Below are positions 61,416 to 64,000 of a stretch of DNA of 64,000 nt, piece after piece. Where the stretch lies: assembly GCA_050084985.1 (NCBI GenBank), contig JBITNC010000001.1:203980001-204044000 (forward strand), written 5' to 3'. The stretch's first letter is position 1. The number at the start of each line of letters is the position of its first letter. This DNA comes from Nageia nagi. Its lineage: Eukaryota > Pinophyta. Under the pieces are notes generated by a model. It saw only the letters and a program-made list of their open reading frames with translations. It ran no database searches and was not told the origin of the DNA. Made by a program: the position numbers and the translations under genes.

Positions 61416-62450
61416 TTGTTAGAGTCTCTTTATGATATTCTAAAGAAACTTTGTGATCATCAAGTAATTACATTACTCAAAATAATACTTGAACATACTA
61501 ATGCTAAAAATATTAGATGGTATAATGAGAATGAATATTTTCATTTCCATCATCAAAAGGGTCATAATACAAATAAGTGTAAGAATTTACAACATAAAAT
61601 CCAAAACTTGATTGATTAAGGAAAGTTGGAAGTTGACAATCCCTTAGCTATTCCTAATCAAAATTTGGGAATTTATCAAAATCCTCTTCCTCTAAATTAG
61701 GCTAATAATGTGTCATCACATCCCCCTAAAAATCAAGTAACATATAATTGGAGTTATGAAAACTCAAGATTTGTAGGGATGGTAAACATTACCATAAGAG
61801 CTCAAAGGGTACAAGGAAGGAAAAATAATATTCTAGACAATCAACCAAATGAGGTTATTGCACAACCTAATATACCTAGACCTCAACCCCTTAATATTTT
61901 AGTGAAATAAGCCTTACATCAATAATTGAAGAATTCACAAACGAAAATATCTTTGTTCAAGTTACTACAACAATCTAAGAATCATAGAGATGCGATGAAC
62001 CAATTATTACAAACAATTGAGTTAGAAATAAATGATCCTAAAAGCTTTGTGTATTTTGTAGGAAACATTAAAAAAAGTCAAAAACTTACTATTATTTTCT
62101 ATGATCATAAAGTTAAACAATCAAATCAAATGCATTTTCAAGATCCTCCCTTGCATATCATAGCTAAAGTGGATGGAAAGGCTTTTAAAATAATACTAAG
62201 TGATGAAGGTTCAATGATAAACATTATTTCAACAACTATCTATAAGAATTTGAATCTTCTATTCTCACATATATGTGTACCAACCTTGAAATTAAAAGCA
62301 TTCAATGATGCTTTATGTTCAACAATGAGATCTCTTTCATTGCCTATCACCATAGGGTCTAAAACAATGCAAACATTATTGCAAACAATTGAAGAAGACA
62401 TAACTCAATATAATATTCTTTTAGGAAGCCCTTGGATTAAAGATATGTAA
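61416..62450 (+). pseudogene. Ty3/gypsy Gag knuckle and aspartic protease
   Basis: One frame with few stops. The knuckle region 'YFHFHHQKGHNTNKC' (61537-61580) matches CxxHxxxGHxTxxC, with the first Cys lost. 'LQHKIQNLID' follows. The protease has 'IILSDEGSMINII' at 62190 (active-site Asp kept, family pattern LIDxGSSxNI) and 'YNILLGSPWI' at 62410 (pattern YNxILGRPWL). The protease would cleave the polyprotein. TAA/TAG stops near 61618, 61908 and 61925 separate open pieces. It ends at TAA 62448-62450. Confidence 0.85.
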
Positions 62451-63680
62451 TGTGTTCCATCAATGTATCATAATTTTTAAAGTATATTCATAAGAGTGTA
62501 GTACATTATGTACCTGGAGATGAAAATCCATATTCAAATTGCAATAGTGCACATCTATCAAAAAAAGTAGCTTTACCATCTACTCATTATTTTACAATAC
62601 ATATATTACTAGAAAAACCATCAATTATAGTAGGTAAAAATAATCCTTCTTTAAATCCTTTGAAATAATAACATATTACTAATCAAAAATCATCCAAAAA
62701 TTAAAATATCAATAATGATTCATCACCAAGAATAGAAATAATACCTCAAGAAAGACATGCATGGGAAGAAAGAGCATGAAAGTTAGATGATTTAAGCAAA
62801 GCCTCTTCATAAAAAATATCTTCTTCTATGGATACATAAATAAAAAATGATGATTGTTTAGTTATATATAAGTCATCAAATATTTATCCCCATAACCATA
62901 AAACTGATAGATTATGGTATAGGGGAATTTGGAATTGATGATGTTTTTTTTAATATTCCTTTTGCTCAAGAAATAGAAAGACCAAAAGAATATCCTAGTG
63001 TAGTGGGGCAATTTGTGCCATTAGGGAAAGTACCTAAACAAATACTCTTAATTTATAAAGGTCCTATATAACCACCTATTTTTCCCCTACCCCAACCCTA
63101 TGAAGGTATTTTTTGTAACTCATTAGAATATTTATCACCTTATGTGAGGTCATTTGTCTAAAGATATTTCGATAGATGTCAAAGGAAAGGAAAATGCCTA
63201 GGGAAATATCAACAAGGATCTAGATATACAATCAAAATTTATTACTAATTACCCACTTACAAAATAGGACTAGGATATATAAGTAAGAGTCAAAAGGAAT
63301 CTTGTTGCAAAATAGTTGATCTAGAACCAAAAATGTCAAAATTTGAAAGCTCATCAAAAAAATATAACAAGATAACAAGTCAAGATAATGTGGAATATGA
63401 AACATTATCTTTAGAGAGGTTATTTCCCAATAATATATCAAGTAATATGGTATAAATCATATAAATATTTAATTAAGTCTTATAAAAAGTATCTTTTTAT
63501 TGGTATGGAAGTGATGAGTTTGAATCATTAAGTCCAATAAGCTCAAGTAGTTCTTCATCATACTTCTTGGTAGATAAAGATACTACAAACTTCATATTAA
63601 TTTATGAACAACCTATAATATGAGACTTAAAATATATAGATACTATATTACAAATATCTTACTTAACCATAAACACCACC
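62451..63680 (+). other. Spacer between protease and RT of the gypsy element
   Basis: About 1.2 kb of decayed polyprotein sequence with many stops, no motif that I can name. The minus frame 63232-63441 is a shadow. Confidence 0.5.
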
Positions 63681-64000
63681 TTGGAAGACCAACATTTAGG
63701 TGAAGATGAAGAACATAACATAAATGATAAAAATTGGATTTTGATATCAAATCAGTTGGAAGAAGGGTCTCACATGTTAATTGATGATCCTAATAATCCT
63801 AAGATTATTCAACTATGGAGGTCACTCAATGAAAATGAGAGATATAAATTCATATCTATACTCAAAGAAAAATGGCAAATATTTGCATGCTCATATGTTG
63901 ATATACCAAGACTAGATCCTAATTTGGTGGTACATAACCTGGATGTTAAAGAAAATGCTAAACCTATCAAATAGAAATTATGAAAAATGCATCCAACAAT
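63681..64000 (+). pseudogene. Ty3/gypsy RT leader, cut by window end
   Basis: In the same frame as the protease. 'KWQIFACSYVDIPRLDPNLV' (63870-63930) then 'VHNLDVKENAKPIK' and a stop for Gln, matching the plant gypsy RT start (pattern FAWSYEDMPGLDPxIVxHxL...KPVKQKLRRMHP). This form is common in Tat-lineage elements. Catalytic RT, RNase H and integrase would lie beyond the window. Confidence 0.85.

Noticed and set aside
3749-64000. TAA/TAG at Gln sites as evidence for a reassigned genetic code
   Set aside because: Trp codons are also replaced by stops, catalytic residues are mutated in the same direction, and the intact copia RT-RNase H uses CAA/CAG for Gln and ends at TGA. Decay explains all of it.

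Overview
This 64-kb window looks like intergenic DNA from a large, AT-rich plant nuclear genome. The plant assignment rests on Ty1/copia elements primed by initiator Met-tRNA (TGGTATCAGAGC sites), a chromodomain Ty3/gypsy remnant, an L1-type LINE whose ORF1 carries a DUF4283-like domain and one zinc knuckle, and a right-edge gypsy element with the 'SYVDIPRLDP' type of RT leader. The density of old, nested, stop-riddled elements with no host gene suggests a gymnosperm or another giant plant genome; that last step is inference. I find no intact host gene, rRNA, tRNA or CRISPR array.

Layout, left to right. 1-2717: AT-rich, no supported gene. 2718-5695: a young, internally deleted copia element (LTRs 2723-3199 and 5212-5690, TAATA duplication) that keeps an intact RT-RNase H. 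5696-10560: AT-rich, with a weak ~43-bp repeat. 10564-14830: wreck of a chromodomain gypsy element, with a ~62-bp degenerate tandem repeat and two decayed reading frames. 15757-33740: a nested stack. LINE 1 (22469-23747 plus 31355-33740) is split by a gypsy element with ~3.5-kb LTRs (23748-31349) and carries a hAT-like MITE (31873-32299). A second copy of the same LINE/LTR junction (15757-16191 plus 22302-22468) is split by a 6.1-kb minus-strand LTR element (16192-22301), whose coding frame shows no retroviral enzyme domain. 33826-34291: unrecognised decayed frame. 34480-46310: LINE 2, split by an old copia element (38290-45077). 46584-48113: a ~510-codon unrecognised decayed frame. 50310-51220: gypsy gag fragment. 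53330-54740: minus-strand copia gag-PR-IN fragment. 56745-56928: a 20-bp minisatellite. 59450-64000: a gypsy gag-PR-RT frame running off the window.

How it fits together. Most of the supported elements record layered insertion: removing each inserted element restores the LINE reading frame, and most insertions have recognisable target duplications. LTR divergence counted by eye gives relative ages: copia 2723-5690 (about 2%), minus-strand element 16192-22301 (about 5-6%), copia 38290-45077 (about 9%), long-LTR gypsy oldest. Decay is strongly biased to C-to-T changes on either strand: premature stops sit mostly where Gln or Trp is expected, and Asp-to-Asn or Cys-to-Tyr changes hit catalytic and zinc-binding residues. 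The best candidate for something undescribed is the 16192-22301 element, which has proper LTRs, primer site, polypurine tract and target duplication but a ~3.5-kb coding frame with no Gag, protease, integrase or RT that I can recognise.
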